A stretch of DNA of 64,000 bases from Neckera pumila (lineage: Eukaryota > Streptophyta > Bryopsida > Hypnales > Neckeraceae). Positions 36,066-47,835 of this stretch are shown one piece after another. Within the stretch, counting starts at the first letter, position 1. Each line of letters opens with the position of its first letter. The stretch spans positions 1,366,501 to 1,430,500 of the forward strand of contig OZ018409.1 in the NCBI GenBank assembly GCA_963969595.1, given 5' to 3'. Under the pieces are notes generated by a model. That model did not search any database. It saw only the letters and a program-made list of their open reading frames with translations, and had not been told where the DNA came from. The translations under genes were made by a program, and so were the position numbers.

Positions 36066-36710
36066 AAGCATGGGGCTTTTGGTTGTGGTAATTATTTTGT
36101 GAAAAAGCAAGAAATGCCAATGACAAAAAACCTTAATCCAACACCTAATCCGGAGATGCTAGCATGTGAGCTTGGGAGCGTGAGCCTGTGAGCATATGAG
36201 CCTATGAGCCTCCATTTTTTTATTCCATTTAGGATTTGTAAATTTGTCAAGGACCTATGACCGTGGAGTTTGTTGTAAGGATGTTTGGCATGAATGAACA
36301 ACAAATGAATATGCCACTATACAATTTTGTACCAAAAAATTAAACCAATATATATTCAAGAAATTAAGAAACAGTCAAAATAGATAATGTTTGTAAGCAC
36401 ACGATGAAAATAAATGTAGTCGTTTAAGATGTCTCACTACAAACTACAAAGCACATAAATGTAAAATTGCAATACATCATAATACCATCATAGGGATGAC
36501 ATTTATGAGGTCTAAAATAGAGGAAGCAACAAACGTGGGCCGTAGAAGCTAAATATAGTCTAGCAAGTGGCAGCAAACAAAGGCTCTAAATATTTTAAGC
36601 ACTAGATCATGAACAATGATTAAGTGATAAATGTAGTTTTAATCAATGGCCTTTATGCAAAATTAAAGGATGAATATGGTCCACCTATTACACTCCACCT
36701 TTCTTGCCAC

Positions 36711-37643
36711 TTAACCCCTAAAGGACCGGTTGTCCCCTCGGGGGACAATTTGGGTCCGGGCAGGTTCCTACAATCTCAATTTTTAGTAATATTTTTTGGG
36801 ATTTTTAGAGGTTGTGTATTTTTGCAAGATCTTTGCGAATATATAATTTTTATTTTAATTGATGCCCGGGAGCAAAAGTTATGGCACAATAAGTAAAAAT
36901 GGAATTTTGCGGGCAGCAGAAAAAAAATCACAAAAAGTCAAAATAATTTTTTTTCCAAATTTTTTCCTCAAAGATTATATTTTTGTCTACATGTGAAGCT
37001 TTATTTCATTCAATTTGGACTAATAATGAGAAGTTATGGACAATCTTAGTTTTTCGGGCAATCTAAGTATCTTCTTGAAAAAATAAGTTGTAGAATTCAT
37101 TTTTGAATGCAATTTTGAGAATTTTTCAAATTTTTTTGTTAGATAGGGTTAGATTTTCTTGCTAGAACAATCTGACCATTGGGATTATTGTGATTCAATT
37201 CCATCTAAAAGCTATTAACAATTTAGTTTTTTCTTCAATCTTGTACCCACCTCTACTTAACAATTTTTTAATGAGTGAAAAATAAGTGCTTTTTTTCCTA
37301 AATCTTTTTGGTAGATTCTCAACTCAACTACTTAACATAAATAAGTAGAAAATCGAAATCATTAGTGGAAAAAAATTGAACTAAAAAGATTCAAAGCCAA
37401 AAAATCTAGTCAAGCAAGGTGGAAAAAAACTTGTTTTCTTCACTTTAAATGCATATATCTTGCAATCTACGTGGTCAAAGTTTCTGAAATTTCTTCCACA
37501 TATTCATATACTAGTCAAATATAAGACCTTATGGTTGGATATGCAAAAAAAAACAATTATTTAAACTCTTTTCTCTTTGCAATAGAAATGACAATTTTGA
37601 GTGGTTTTTGGTAGGAAAATCACCTCGGTCCTTTAGGGGTTAA
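36711..37643. mobile_element. TTAA-flanked element, subfamily G
   Basis: A 933-bp copy with near-perfect ends, TTAA-CCCCTAAAGGACCGG and TCGGTCCTTTAGGGG-TTAA. The interior resembles 52508-53407 and 61886-62480 closely, and subfamily A more distantly (GCATATATCTTGCAATC, GCAAAAGTTATGG). It is nested in the Mutator-like element, so it inserted later. Confidence 0.8.
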
Positions 37644-37789
37644 TCTTCATAGACGTGCCCATTGCTAAAGTTGCCAACATCTAAAGCTTTTCTTCAGTCA
37701 TCTTTGAATGTTCACCATGAGTTTCATAGTGGCACTTCACCTGCTCCAAAAATGGCGTCGTGTGCTTAGAATTTGCAATGGGAAGCTAA

Positions 37790-38870
37790 CACTTTAATTC
37801 TAAATGAAAAGGTACCTTCACCTTTTCAACAACTTTAGAGTTCCATTCATCAAGTGCACTTGCAGTCCTATCTGTTGGATTGGAATACTTCTCATAAAAA
37901 ATTTGTGAGTTGCAACAGCAATGCCTCCTAATTCTTGTTGCGCAAAGTAAATGATGTATAAGAATGAGCAAAATTGCACATGATGACAATGTTATATATA
38001 GTAGAGCAACATTATACTAATTCATATTAACAACAAGAACAAAGTGAAGACCTTAAAAATTGAAAAAAAACATGAAACAAAAATAAAGCTTTTTATATGA
38101 ACCTAGTATAAGATTTTATTTAGTGCCTCAACATTCAAATTGAACCAAGTTCTTTCTTTTGACTTTTGCTTGGCTTTAATTGCAACAAGATCGTCTGTGG
38201 AGACAAGTTTTTCAAAATACGAGAGTGGTTGCCTAGCAATACTTTGAATGCAATAAAGCTTGTGAACATGATTTATAGAAATATGGTTTTTTTGGTCCTC
38301 CTAGCAAAACAAGATTTATTATGATAAAATCTGTAAACATCAAACAATAAAAAGTTATAATAGTGACAATTGCAATGGTCCAAAGCAAACAAAAATTTGG
38401 AAACTAAAAAGTGAAATGAAATTCTAAAAAAATGATAATGAAATATAAGGAATTATAAATTGACTTCATATAATCCTACCAATATAATTGCCCTTGTTGG
38501 GTTCCAAAACAATATTTTCAACAGCATAATGCCACATGGTAAAAGGCACCCATGATTGTAAATGGTGGTTGCCATTCTACACTAAAAACATCTTGCCAGA
38601 AAAACTTTGAGACCTTCATCATTTTTGAATTTTTTCTTAATGCAGCATTTGCCTACACCTAATAAGCACTCCACGATTTAATAATATCATCTGTGACATT
38701 TATCATCTTCCCCTTATTGTTTTCCAAGGCCACATAGAAAACTCCATTTCCTTCCATATAACCACAAGTAACAAAGTGTGCAACAAGATTTATGACATCG
38801 TCCCTCAAAAAAGTCCTACCAACTGTCCAAAAAATCATACATAATAAAAAAATATTGATTTTTGATTTTG
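37790..38870 (-). pseudogene. decayed coding region of unknown family
   Basis: On the - strand, fragments with protein character follow each other in changing frames: FLRDDVINLVAHFVTCGYME near 38800, then GNGVFYVALENNKGKMINVT, NGNHHLQSWVPFTMWHYAVE near 38540, STDDLVAIKAKQKSKERTWF near 38170, and ending DEWNSKVVEKVKVPFHLELK at about 37790. Several stops and frameshifts interrupt them. I do not recognise the family. Its place inside a Mutator-like element opposite a transposase-like remnant suggests an accessory gene of the element. Confidence 0.5.
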
Positions 38871-38939
38871 TCCTTGATGCTTTAAAACTGATTTTGCCCT
38901 TGATACCTTAACCTCTCAAAACAAAGAAAACTATAAACA

Positions 38940-39845
38940 TTTGTGCTCTAAGAAAGCCCAATTTTTTTGCATTTGAACAAATTCTAGCATAATTTGCAAA
39001 CAAATTTGAATCCCAAAATTTAAGCCGTTAATGGCTACGATTTTAGAAGGCAATTTTTTTTTAACATTTGACCAAATTGTGCTAAATATTGCAAGAAAAT
39101 TTGAACCTCCAAAACCATAGCCGTTAATAGTTGGATTTTGGAAGGCAAATTTCTTTTAACATTTGACCAAATTGTATTAAATATTACAAGAGAATTTGAA
39201 CTCCAAAGCCCTAGTCGTTAACGGCTGGGGTTTGAGAAGGCAAACTTTTTTTAACATTTGACCAAATTGCATTAAATATTGCAAGAAAATTTGAACCTCC
39301 AAAACCATAGCCGTTAACGGCTGGGGTCTAAAATGGCAAATTATTTTAACATTTGACCAAATTGTATTAAGTATTGCAAATGAATGTGAACCTCAAAAAT
39401 CGTTGCCGTTAACGGCTGGGGTTTAAAAAGGCAATTTTTTTCTTAACATTTGACCAAATTGTACTAAATATTGCAACCATTGCCATTAACGGCAAGAATT
39501 TAAGAAGGCAGCTCTTTTTTTTTAACATTCGACCAAACTATATTAAATATTGCAAAACAATTTGAACCCCCAAAACCATTGCCGTTAACGGCTGGGGTTT
39601 AGAAAGGCAAATTTTTTTTAACATTTGACTAAATTGTATTAAATATTGTAAGAAAATTTGAACCCCCCAAACCGTTGTCGTTAACAGCTTGGATTTAGAA
39701 AGGCAAATTCTTTTGACATCTGACCAAATTGTATTAAATATTGCAGAAAAATTTGAACCTCCAAAACCATTGCCGTTAACGGCAAGGGTTCAAGAAGGCA
39801 ATTTTTTTTAACATTTGACCAAACTTTAGCATATGTTGCAAGCTA
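38940..39845. repeat. 95-bp satellite array with GCCGTTAACGGC core
   Basis: The word AACATTTGACCAAATT recurs at 39063, 39158, 39253, 39348, 39445, 39524, 39620, 39715 (variant) and 39810, a period of 95 bases with one shortened unit. A first, diverged unit precedes them. Most units carry the palindrome CCGTTAACGG or a near variant at a fixed place. Confidence 0.92.
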
Positions 39846-39907
39846 TTTAGCAACATCTAAGCAAACTCATGTAGATTTGTAGGCCACTAGTTGTGAGTGC
39901 ATTTACA

Positions 39908-40535
39908 AGAGAAGACAAGCTCTTTATACAAGTGAGGTGGTAGGAGGTAAAACAAACCATGTGGGATATGTAAATTAGGATTACTAGGAGCTCAACCACT
40001 CATACCTAGTTACTTAAAAGCAGGAATTGTATTCGATGTACGACTTTGGACCTCATATTGGCTTAGTAAAATAACTTTATTAAGAAAATTTCGAACTGAA
40101 AAAAGTTAGTAAATGAAGCTAAGTTTTATTTCTAAAAATCCATTTGAGATTTGAAGCCTTAAATCAGAAGTTGTTAACAAAGTTTAGAGAGGGGTTGGAA
40201 GGGACATTTTCAAACATCTTCTCTAAGTTTTATCGATAACTTTTTTTTGGAGGCTCAAAATCACAAACGGATTTTTGGAGATGAAAGTGATTTGGATTTA
40301 CCAACTTTTTTTGTTCTCAAAGATTTTAGACAAAGTTATTCTACTATTACAAAATGAGGTCTAAAGTTCTACATTGAACACAATTCCTGCATTTTGACAA
40401 TGAGTGGTCAAGCTCTCATTTTTGAATTGTCTTATATTCTTTGCGGATTCATGACGGACAATGAATTTCATTATAAAAACAACCTCTCAATCATTCAATC
40501 TTACTAGATATGAATGAAATAATTCCTTCATTCAA
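39908..40535. repeat. fold-back element 2
   Basis: Left arm: CTCTTTATACAAGTGAGGTG, CATGTGGGATATGTAAATTA, GGAGCTCAACCACTCATA. The right arm has complements of the inner part and ends GACAATGAGTGGTCAAGCTC followed by a tail shared with the copy at 44795. The centre is near 40200. It abuts the 95-bp array. Confidence 0.75.
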
Positions 40536-40749
40536 CCATAAAAAAAAAAATCTTGATAATAGATGGTCAAATAATAGTTAATATATGGTTCAATGAATTG
40601 TTATTAGATTCTTTGGATTTTTGGAAAATCATCTTCACATTTATGTGATAATTTGGTTATTTGGTCTTAGATTTAGCCCAAAAAGATGGCACTTTTTTTT
40701 TTAGCTAACTTAAGTCAAGCTTACTAATTGAATATAGCATTTGTTCAAG

Positions 40750-41640
40750 ATGATTGTGGATGGATTTGGGAGTGGAGTTGATCTTGTAAAGCAGATGCAG
40801 TCAAGTGGCAACTTTGAGAATTGATTTGTCATGTTTGATCATATGAAAAGGATAAAATCATAGACAACTGTCGCTTGTCATATCTATAATTCCGCTTATT
40901 GCAAAGTCATGACCATTGTTGTTTGTGATACACATATTGAAGGCACCAAAGGTTAGCTCATTTTTGGCGTTGTCCAAATAGGTCATGGTAGAAAATGGGG
41001 TGTCAAATCCAACCTTCCAAGGATTCATGTGTGATAGTGTTCAAGCCAACTTTAATGCAGTTTTCATTGTGTATGGGTCACAGGTTCCATTTGTTCTAAT
41101 GGTAAACCATGAAGGACTTGCTTATTCCACTAGGAAATAAACATGCACAAGGATATAAAGAAGCTAATTGCTAAAGAATTATAAAATTAGCATATCCAAC
41201 TCTACAAACAATACAAGGATGGAGCATCAACGTTTGAAGTGGATAAGATGATTCTAGAAATCAGAGCTTGGGTGGTACTCCTTTGGAGCTGCATTAGAAT
41301 TAGAAATTTGAAAATTGGAGGATTGATTCGCATTTTGGTATTTTTGATGCTGTCAGTGGGGTGGATTCATGGAAATGGTATTACCTTTAACCTCATTTTT
41401 TTTTCTATTTTTACCCTATATTGTAAATTGAAAATCGTTTGAATAATGACTTCATTAATCATCTTTGCAGAAACTAAAAAAAGAAGAACTAACAGATGTC
41501 CCAATGTGCAACCTCAAAGAAATAGTGCTTTACAAACAAATACAAGCTTCCAAAAAATGTAGATCTAACATGTTAATTGCCATGTATGATGATTGGATTT
41601 GAACCTTCATACAGATGACCAACCATAGGGCTTATTCTAT
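40750..41640 (+). pseudogene. decayed transposase-like gene of the Mutator-like element
   Basis: Fragments in changing frames read like one protein: VACHIYNSAYCKVMTIVVCD near 40890, FQGFMCDSVQANFNAVFIVY near 41020, then FAFWY and QWGGFMEMV near 41360, and TDVPMCNLKEIVLYKQIQAS near 41500. Between the last two a possible intron starts GTATTACC and ends TTTGCAG (about 41379-41470). Many stops and at least two frameshifts. The DS-QANFNAV segment resembles the catalytic core of Mutator-like transposases from memory, unverified. The element's ends agree with that reading. Confidence 0.5.
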
Positions 41641-43299
41641 GGGGCCCTTTTGGGAAAAAAAACTCCAAAAAGGATTTAAAATTAAAGACAGCTCTGGCAT
41701 TTTGAAACCAAAAGAAAATTGCAAATGCAATCAACAAGATGCTTGAAGCAAAAGACTTTTGCATTCAAATTCTGCACTTAGAGGAAAAAAAGGTTTTTGG
41801 ATCTAGTAAAAGGAAATTAGATCTTCTAATTGATTTTGAAGGTGGTATTCATCACTTGAACAAAGTTAACTTCTCTCATCCTTTGATTCAAATTAGATTG
41901 TCCATTATTAGAATGTAACTTGGAGCTATACAGTTGAGGAGTTTTGAAGCAATCATGCTCCATACCTGATTTGTGGTACAAACGGATTGCGATACATTGG
42001 AACACATAACGAGAATTTCAGACAAGTCAAGGAAAGAATGTCACGCCATTTAGATTTACACATAGGCCAAATGCAAGCTATTGATTTGTAGGCATGGGAA
42101 ACCCATTGTGGCCCCTACTTACAAAGGGCAAAAGAATGAGTGTAAAGGTACAACAGTTCAAATCAAGAATTTTTGGTTTTGTGCTTATTAAATTGCATGA
42201 TACGTCATGGTACCTAAGCTTTCTCATATTCTTATCAAGGTAGAAATCCCCGAGGTTGAGCTTGTTCTTACCGATACTAATTTTACTTGTACCAAAATCA
42301 TTGAGCTTGAATAAGCTGGTTCCACCTACAATCTACTAAACTAATGTCACCTTGACATCTATTCACCTTGCCTAGGATATTTGAGCATGAGCTGCGGATT
42401 TATCCTTGACTAACACATGCTGAAAGAATCTCTTCCATTTGGAATGGCAAGCAAGTTTGTCAAAGCATAAATTAAAAATCACCACAATATATAGGAAAAT
42501 GCAAGGAATATTATTGCAAATACAATTAGGGTGAACTTCCTTCCATGCCCTAGACTTAGTGCTATTTCTTATACTTTTGTTTGGGATTGAACTTCAACAA
42601 AAGGTTTATAACATCACACTTTTCAATTTTCCATCTTGTACATGTCTCCATTATGGAAGTATGGATGGGACTCCCATTTAAAGTATGGCATGTATTAAGT
42701 AAACTGCAAACACCTTTATTACATCTTTTGTTACTTTTACAAACTGGATTATAAGATAGACACGTTCATCCACATTCATATCCTTGCTTGGATGAAGTTA
42801 AGAAAGCAATTGTTATTGCCAAAATCATCAAGACGTACAAGTAAGTTAGTTGACAAATATTAGCATGATATGTAGTAGATACGTAGCACTGTTATTCTAT
42901 CTTCAAAATTTTTAAATTCGAGTAGCAAAAAATTATATTCTTATTCTTATGTATATTTCTTGTTGCAATAAAATATTTTATTATATACACAATGTTCCAC
43001 ATCCTCTGATATTTTATTTGAATCTATCTTCTTCTCATCCTTAGAATTGCTTCTAAATGATTTGTACTCTCACTTGATTAGCCCACTTTGGGACAGCCTC
43101 TCAGAACGTGATATAAATTTCAAAAGATGCAAAAGCCCCACCTTCTTATGATTCTAGATCTAAAATCCACGGTCATGGGTCTTGTGGTAATAGGTTGTAT
43201 TTTCTAAATATAATAACTTTTATTAAAAAAAAACAATCTTTTAACTTTTTAACCAAAAAATTTAGAAATTACATCATGTTCTAAATTTCTAGGCTCTAG
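41641..43299. other. interior of the Mutator-like element, no feature resolved
   Basis: AT-rich. Scattered short frames on the + strand up to about 42400 could be further remains of the transposase-like gene. Nothing can be defined. Confidence 0.35.
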
Positions 43300-43375
43300 G
43301 CTCACACAATCCCCGCTCACCGCTCTTAGGCTCACGCTCACGCGCTCACATGCTAGCGTCGTTGACACCTAATCC

Positions 43376-43974
43376 ACCCATAGTTGCTAAAAGAGGATAT
43401 TTTTCAATAATAAAGAAAACACTACTATTGCTTTAGCAAATCTCTTTTATCCAAAATCCAAATCCTAGAAGTCAATTCTTGAGACATGTAAGAAACAATA
43501 GGACTTGAATCCCTCTCAACTTTGCCTACTATGTACATCCTCTCAAGTTTTAAAGACATTATAATCCTCACAAGAACACAAAAAGTAAAAACAGCTCAAA
43601 ATACGACTACAATACTCAACAAAAAGTATAACATCCAAAAGAAAATGATCCCAAAGAAAGTTATGATATTGATCTTTCTCAATTCCTCCCAACTTAGATT
43701 GCAAGGCTTTATTCAAACCAAGACCATCCTATGGACCATCCAAATCAAAGGAGAAAGCAAGAAACAAAAAATAAGATACAAGAGTAGATATCAGATGATC
43801 CCAATGAAGGGAACCAAGCCTTTAAGTATCCATAGCAAGGACTCATGGCTGCAAACAATATGGGACAAATGCCCTATCAAACCCAGCCAATGAGACTAAT
43901 CCTCCAAGAAGGCTAACTACCTTTTGAACCTAACCACCTTTCTCCTTGGAACCAACAAAGATATTGCAAGATAC
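43376..43974. other. intergenic between two elements
   Basis: A Lys/Thr/Ile-rich frame of 123 codons (43522-43893, +) has the composition of random AT-rich DNA and no domain. No other feature seen. Confidence 0.4.
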
Positions 43975-44367
43975 CTAATTTTAACTCGTAAACGACCCAT
44001 ATTATAATACCATTTGTGATTTGAGCACAAAAGTTAGGCAAAAAAATGTTTAAAAATGTCAAAAAAAATGTTCTTTCCAATCCTTCTTTCACTTTGTCCA
44101 TAAATTTTAATTGTAGGCTTGAAATCTCATATACATTTTTGGAGATGAAATTTAGCTTGATTTTTCACATTAATCAAGTTCATTTTTTTTGAAAAAGGCT
44201 ATTCTACTATGTCAAAATGAGGCCAAAAATTCTAAGTACTTCAAATACATTTTTTGCTATTGACTTAACTATGAGAAGTTGAGCTCCTACAAATCCAAAT
44301 TTATATACCCCACTTGGGTTCTTTTATCTCCTAGCACCCCATTTGTATAAATATCTTGCCTTCTAAT
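43975..44367. repeat. fold-back element 3, left arm truncated
   Basis: The right arm ends with the complement of GGATTTGTAGGAGCTCAACT and, outermost, CCATTTGTATAAATATCTTG. The remaining left arm (CATTTGTGATTTGAGCAC) is short. The centre is near 44070. Confidence 0.65.
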
Positions 44368-44794
44368 CTCTGAAAAAAAAAATGGCTTTTGAAGCAATGT
44401 GAGAAAGTTGCCAAATATTTCAATTTCTTTGGAATATTATGCCAGTTTTTTTAAATTAAACATATTAAGTGTTATACGTACTTTTTGAACTTTAATTAAT
44501 TCATCCTCATCAATGTAGTGACCCTAACCTATAGCAACAATAAGAAGATAAAATAGTAGTAGTTTATATTCCCTTCTTTAGTAGGTACCCCATCTTTTGA
44601 TTCAATTTTGGCTCAAAATGACACTTGGATAGTGCAAGTTTGACACTTTAGTACTAAATATTTTATTAAAGACAAAAATGAGATTTGGCATTGTAAGATG
44701 TATAATCAAAATATTCTGGCATGATATTCAAAAAAATTGAAATACTCTGGCAATTTTTTCACATCTTCAAAAGTCATTTTTTTGTTGTGTATAG
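44368..44794. other. AT-rich spacer
   Basis: Nothing recognised between the two fold-back copies. Confidence 0.4.
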
Positions 44795-45420
44795 AGGTGA
44801 GAAGACAAGATGTTTATACAAATGGGATGTTAGGAGATAAAATAATCCATGTGGGATATATAAATTAGGATTAGTAGGAGCTCAACTACTCATAGTTTAA
44901 TCAATAGTAAACATTGTATTTAAAGTAGAATTTCAGATCTCATTCTGGCATAGTAGAATAACCTTTTAAAAAAATGAACTCAATTAATGTGAAAAATCAA
45001 GCTCAATTTCATCTCAAAAAACCATTTGAAACTTCAAGCCTCCAATCAAAAGTTATGGACAAAGTTCAAAGATGGGGTTGGAAGGAACATTTTCTTTGAC
45101 ATTTTCAAACATTTTCTTTAAATTTTGTCCATTATTTTTTTTAGAGGCTCAAAATCACAAATGGATTTTTTAGAGATGAAATTTGTTTTAGTTTCCCAAT
45201 TTTTCTTAGTACAAAGTGTTTTGAAAAAAATAATCCTACTATGCCAAAATAAGTTTTGAAATCCTACTTTGAATACACTTCCTATATTTTGACAATGAGT
45301 GGTCAAGCTTTCATCTTCAAACTATCCCATACCATTTGAAGATTTGTGATGGACAATGGATTTCATTATATAAGTGACCTTTCCATCCTTCATTTTCACA
45401 AAATGTCAATGAAATAAGGT
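44795..45420. repeat. fold-back element 4
   Basis: Left arm AAGATGTTTATACAAATGGG, CATGTGGGATATATAAATTA, GGAGCTCAACTACTCATAG. The right arm has TTTGACAATGAGTGGTCAAG and a tail shared with 40410-40535. The inner arms match around a centre near 45105. It lies 430 bases from copy 3, in the opposite orientation. Confidence 0.75.
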
Positions 45421-46740
45421 AAACATGCTTGTTACCAAGAGACTTGCTATCTATATATCTTATAGAAGCTATTTGTTAATTCATATTTATTTCAAAGATT
45501 GAAGATTTTATGAAATGCCATTTGCCAGGGGAAAGAAGACATTCCAACAAAAAATGAATTTTTGTGATTTTTCAAAGTTTGTTAGGGTTAATTTGTTAAA
45601 GCATAGGTAAACCTTTGCTAAATCACACGTTGACATGTCCCAAGTGTATTGTCATGATGTTGGAGGGTTGCTAAGATTGTAGTAATGGATGGGTGATTGA
45701 CGCAAAATGGAAGGGACGAGTAGATGATGGCATTAGGTTGTTCTATCCTAATTCCTTCTATTTGTCATCAAAAAATTCCTTGATGGTAGATGTTTAGATG
45801 AAAAACTCGAGTAAATTTCTTGAGCCAAATACGAGTTTGGTTCAAGAGATTGTTCATAGATTCATTCAATTCTCAACAAACCAGCTTTACATTTGTTTAT
45901 AGACTTGGATTTGTAGTCCGAATATTAAAAAAAAAATTGTCACTTTTTTTAATTAATTTAAGTTCAATAGTAGGATTTTTTTGGAATGGAATTTTTTCAT
46001 TCTCTATACATAGGGTCTCTTCTTACAAAAACAACTACTGGATGATTCAACTCATTTCTCTAAAAACTACACATATTGCTTATAATAAAAAATTTGTAAT
46101 TTATAATTTCACAAATTTAATAAAATTGTTTAATTTTCAAATTTCAAATTTCAAGTTTGTTTGAAATATTAAAAGTTTAAAAACAACACTCAATTTTTTG
46201 AATTATTAATTTATAAATTGTAAATTTATAGATTTAGAAGTTTTGAAAATAGAAAACTCACAAATTTATAGAATTTGAGGATTCACAATCTTGGTATTTA
46301 AAATTTCATGATTTTAAATATTCAACACTCTAAAATTTTATACTTATAAGTTGATCATAATTGTCAGAAAAGTGAACAAAGGAGCAACTAGTATAAATTA
46401 GGAATTTACAAACTTACAAATAAAGAACAAAAAAATCTGGATTTTATCAATTTACAAGTTAAATATTCAGTTCTTTAAATAATTCATAAATGCAAAATTT
46501 GAAATTTAAAAAAAAAATTAAATTTATAAATTTCAAGCTCTAAAGCTCTCCTAATGTCAAACAATTGGATGCCATTTATATTAGTATAAAAAATATTGAA
46601 GCTTTAGTGTCACAATGTACCAAAAAGTGGTTGCACACTTCAAAGAATTGTCAAGCAATCTATTCTCCCCCAAAGTGAAAAAATAGCAGCCATTAGATGA
46701 GATTAAAAGAACCTAAGACTACCCTCAATTGCCATGTGAT
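45421..46740. other. extremely AT-rich spacer
   Basis: From about 46060 to 46560 the words AATTTATAAATT, ACAAATTTA and TTTGAAATT recur in both orientations. No gene. A dispersed fragment at 45632-45695 matches 6163-6225. Confidence 0.45.
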
Positions 46741-46749
46741 GCGAACTAA

Positions 46750-47835
46750 AAAATTAACAGCCATGCAATTTGAAAAGAAAACAATAACCCCTGGGTCAAA
46801 TTACACTCAAATGTACCACAAAAGGGGTCAAACCCGCTAAAATCTGCAATGAAATTTCTTTTTAGCTATTGTTTTCTAATACTAATAAATTAAATATAGA
46901 TATTTTAGTCCTTTCTGACTAGTATTTCAAGTCATGTTGAACCTAGTACTGCTTTATTTATCAAAAAATAAAAAATTCTTTATTATAGTTCCAATTGAAG
47001 TTTCAATGTCAATATGTCAGGTTTTTCAATTGTAGAAAAGGGTTCTATTTTTTGATTGATAATAATGTGATTGAATCTACAAAAATCATGTACATATATA
47101 ATCATATGATAGAATAAAAAAGGACTTTTTTTCTACAATTTGAATATTTTTCCATATCCTCTAATATTTAGAAGTAAAAACTCGTAAACGTCCCTTTCTA
47201 TTTAAAAAATAATCCAAATGATGATTGTATTAAAACAAAAAATATTTATATTATTGACTTTAAAGTAATTACATAAGCTATTTTTGGAATCAAATGTCTA
47301 AATTTTATATTAGATGAAATTAATAATTTGTCAATAATCATTTAATTAATTAAAAAATTATACTATTTTGAATTCTAGATTAATCACTAAAAATCCTTTC
47401 AAATAATTGTATGTTTGAAAAGTGTAAAATTTTTTGATGAAATTATCTTTTTAAAGTGCTATATTTAAAAAGATTCTAAATTTAGCCTTAAAAATGGTGA
47501 TTTATGTCTTTCTAAGGATTTTTTCTATAAAGTTTTGTCTCCAATTTTTCAAAGGGACACATTGCAATACTATTCATCTAAGAATTTTTCTTAAAAATGA
47601 TAACATCAAAGGAATTTTTAGCTTTAAGAGTTCAAAAAAGGACTCAAGTCTTGTTCTAGCAAAGTAATCCCAATAGTACCTTTGAGTGTGATTTGACCCC
47701 CCTTCAAAAAATCAACAACCATGCATTTGAAAAGAAAACAATACACCCCTTTTCAAAAATCAACAACCATGCGATTCAAGAAGAAAACAATACCCACCCT
47801 TGAAAATCATAGGTGTGCGATTTGAAAAGAAAAAG
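46750..47835. repeat. 48-bp tandem repeat, interrupted
   Basis: Units contain ACAACCATGC, then TTTGAAAAGAAAACAATA. Three lie at 47705-47835 (for example CAACAACCAT at 47713 and 47761). A further unit is at 46755-46792, on the other side of the element at 46793-47699. Confidence 0.7.
46793..47699. mobile_element. 907-bp terminal inverted repeat element, family unknown
   Basis: The left end GGGTCAAATTACACTCAAAT and the complement of the right end GGGTCAAATCACACTCAAAG match over about 24 of 27 bases. Both sides carry CCCT, a possible 4-base target duplication. The interior is AT-rich and noncoding. It splits a 48-bp tandem array. Confidence 0.7.

Larger units (their letters stand above)
36152..43364. 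mobile_element. 7.2-kb Mutator-like element, decayed
   Basis: Flanked on both sides by the same 11 bases, ACACCTAATCC (36141-36151 and 43365-43375). The ends form an inverted repeat of about 60 bases: GATGCTAGCATGTGAGC with repeated GTGAGC words on the left, and the complement at about 43300-43364. A target duplication of 9-11 bases with long ends is what Mutator-like elements show. The interior holds two decayed coding regions, a 95-bp satellite, a nested TTAA element and a fold-back element. No intact transposase. Confidence 0.65.

Noticed and set aside
38940..39845. CRISPR-like array
   Set aside because: The repeated unit is the whole 95 bases with no variable spacers, and this is plant nuclear DNA; it is a satellite.
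41570..41610. tRNA-like GGTTCAAATCC on the - strand
   Set aside because: The T-stem does not pair and no anticodon or acceptor stem is present.
43522..43893. 123-codon Lys/Ile/Thr-rich frame
   Set aside because: Composition is that of translated AT-rich DNA; no motif, no neighbouring exon.
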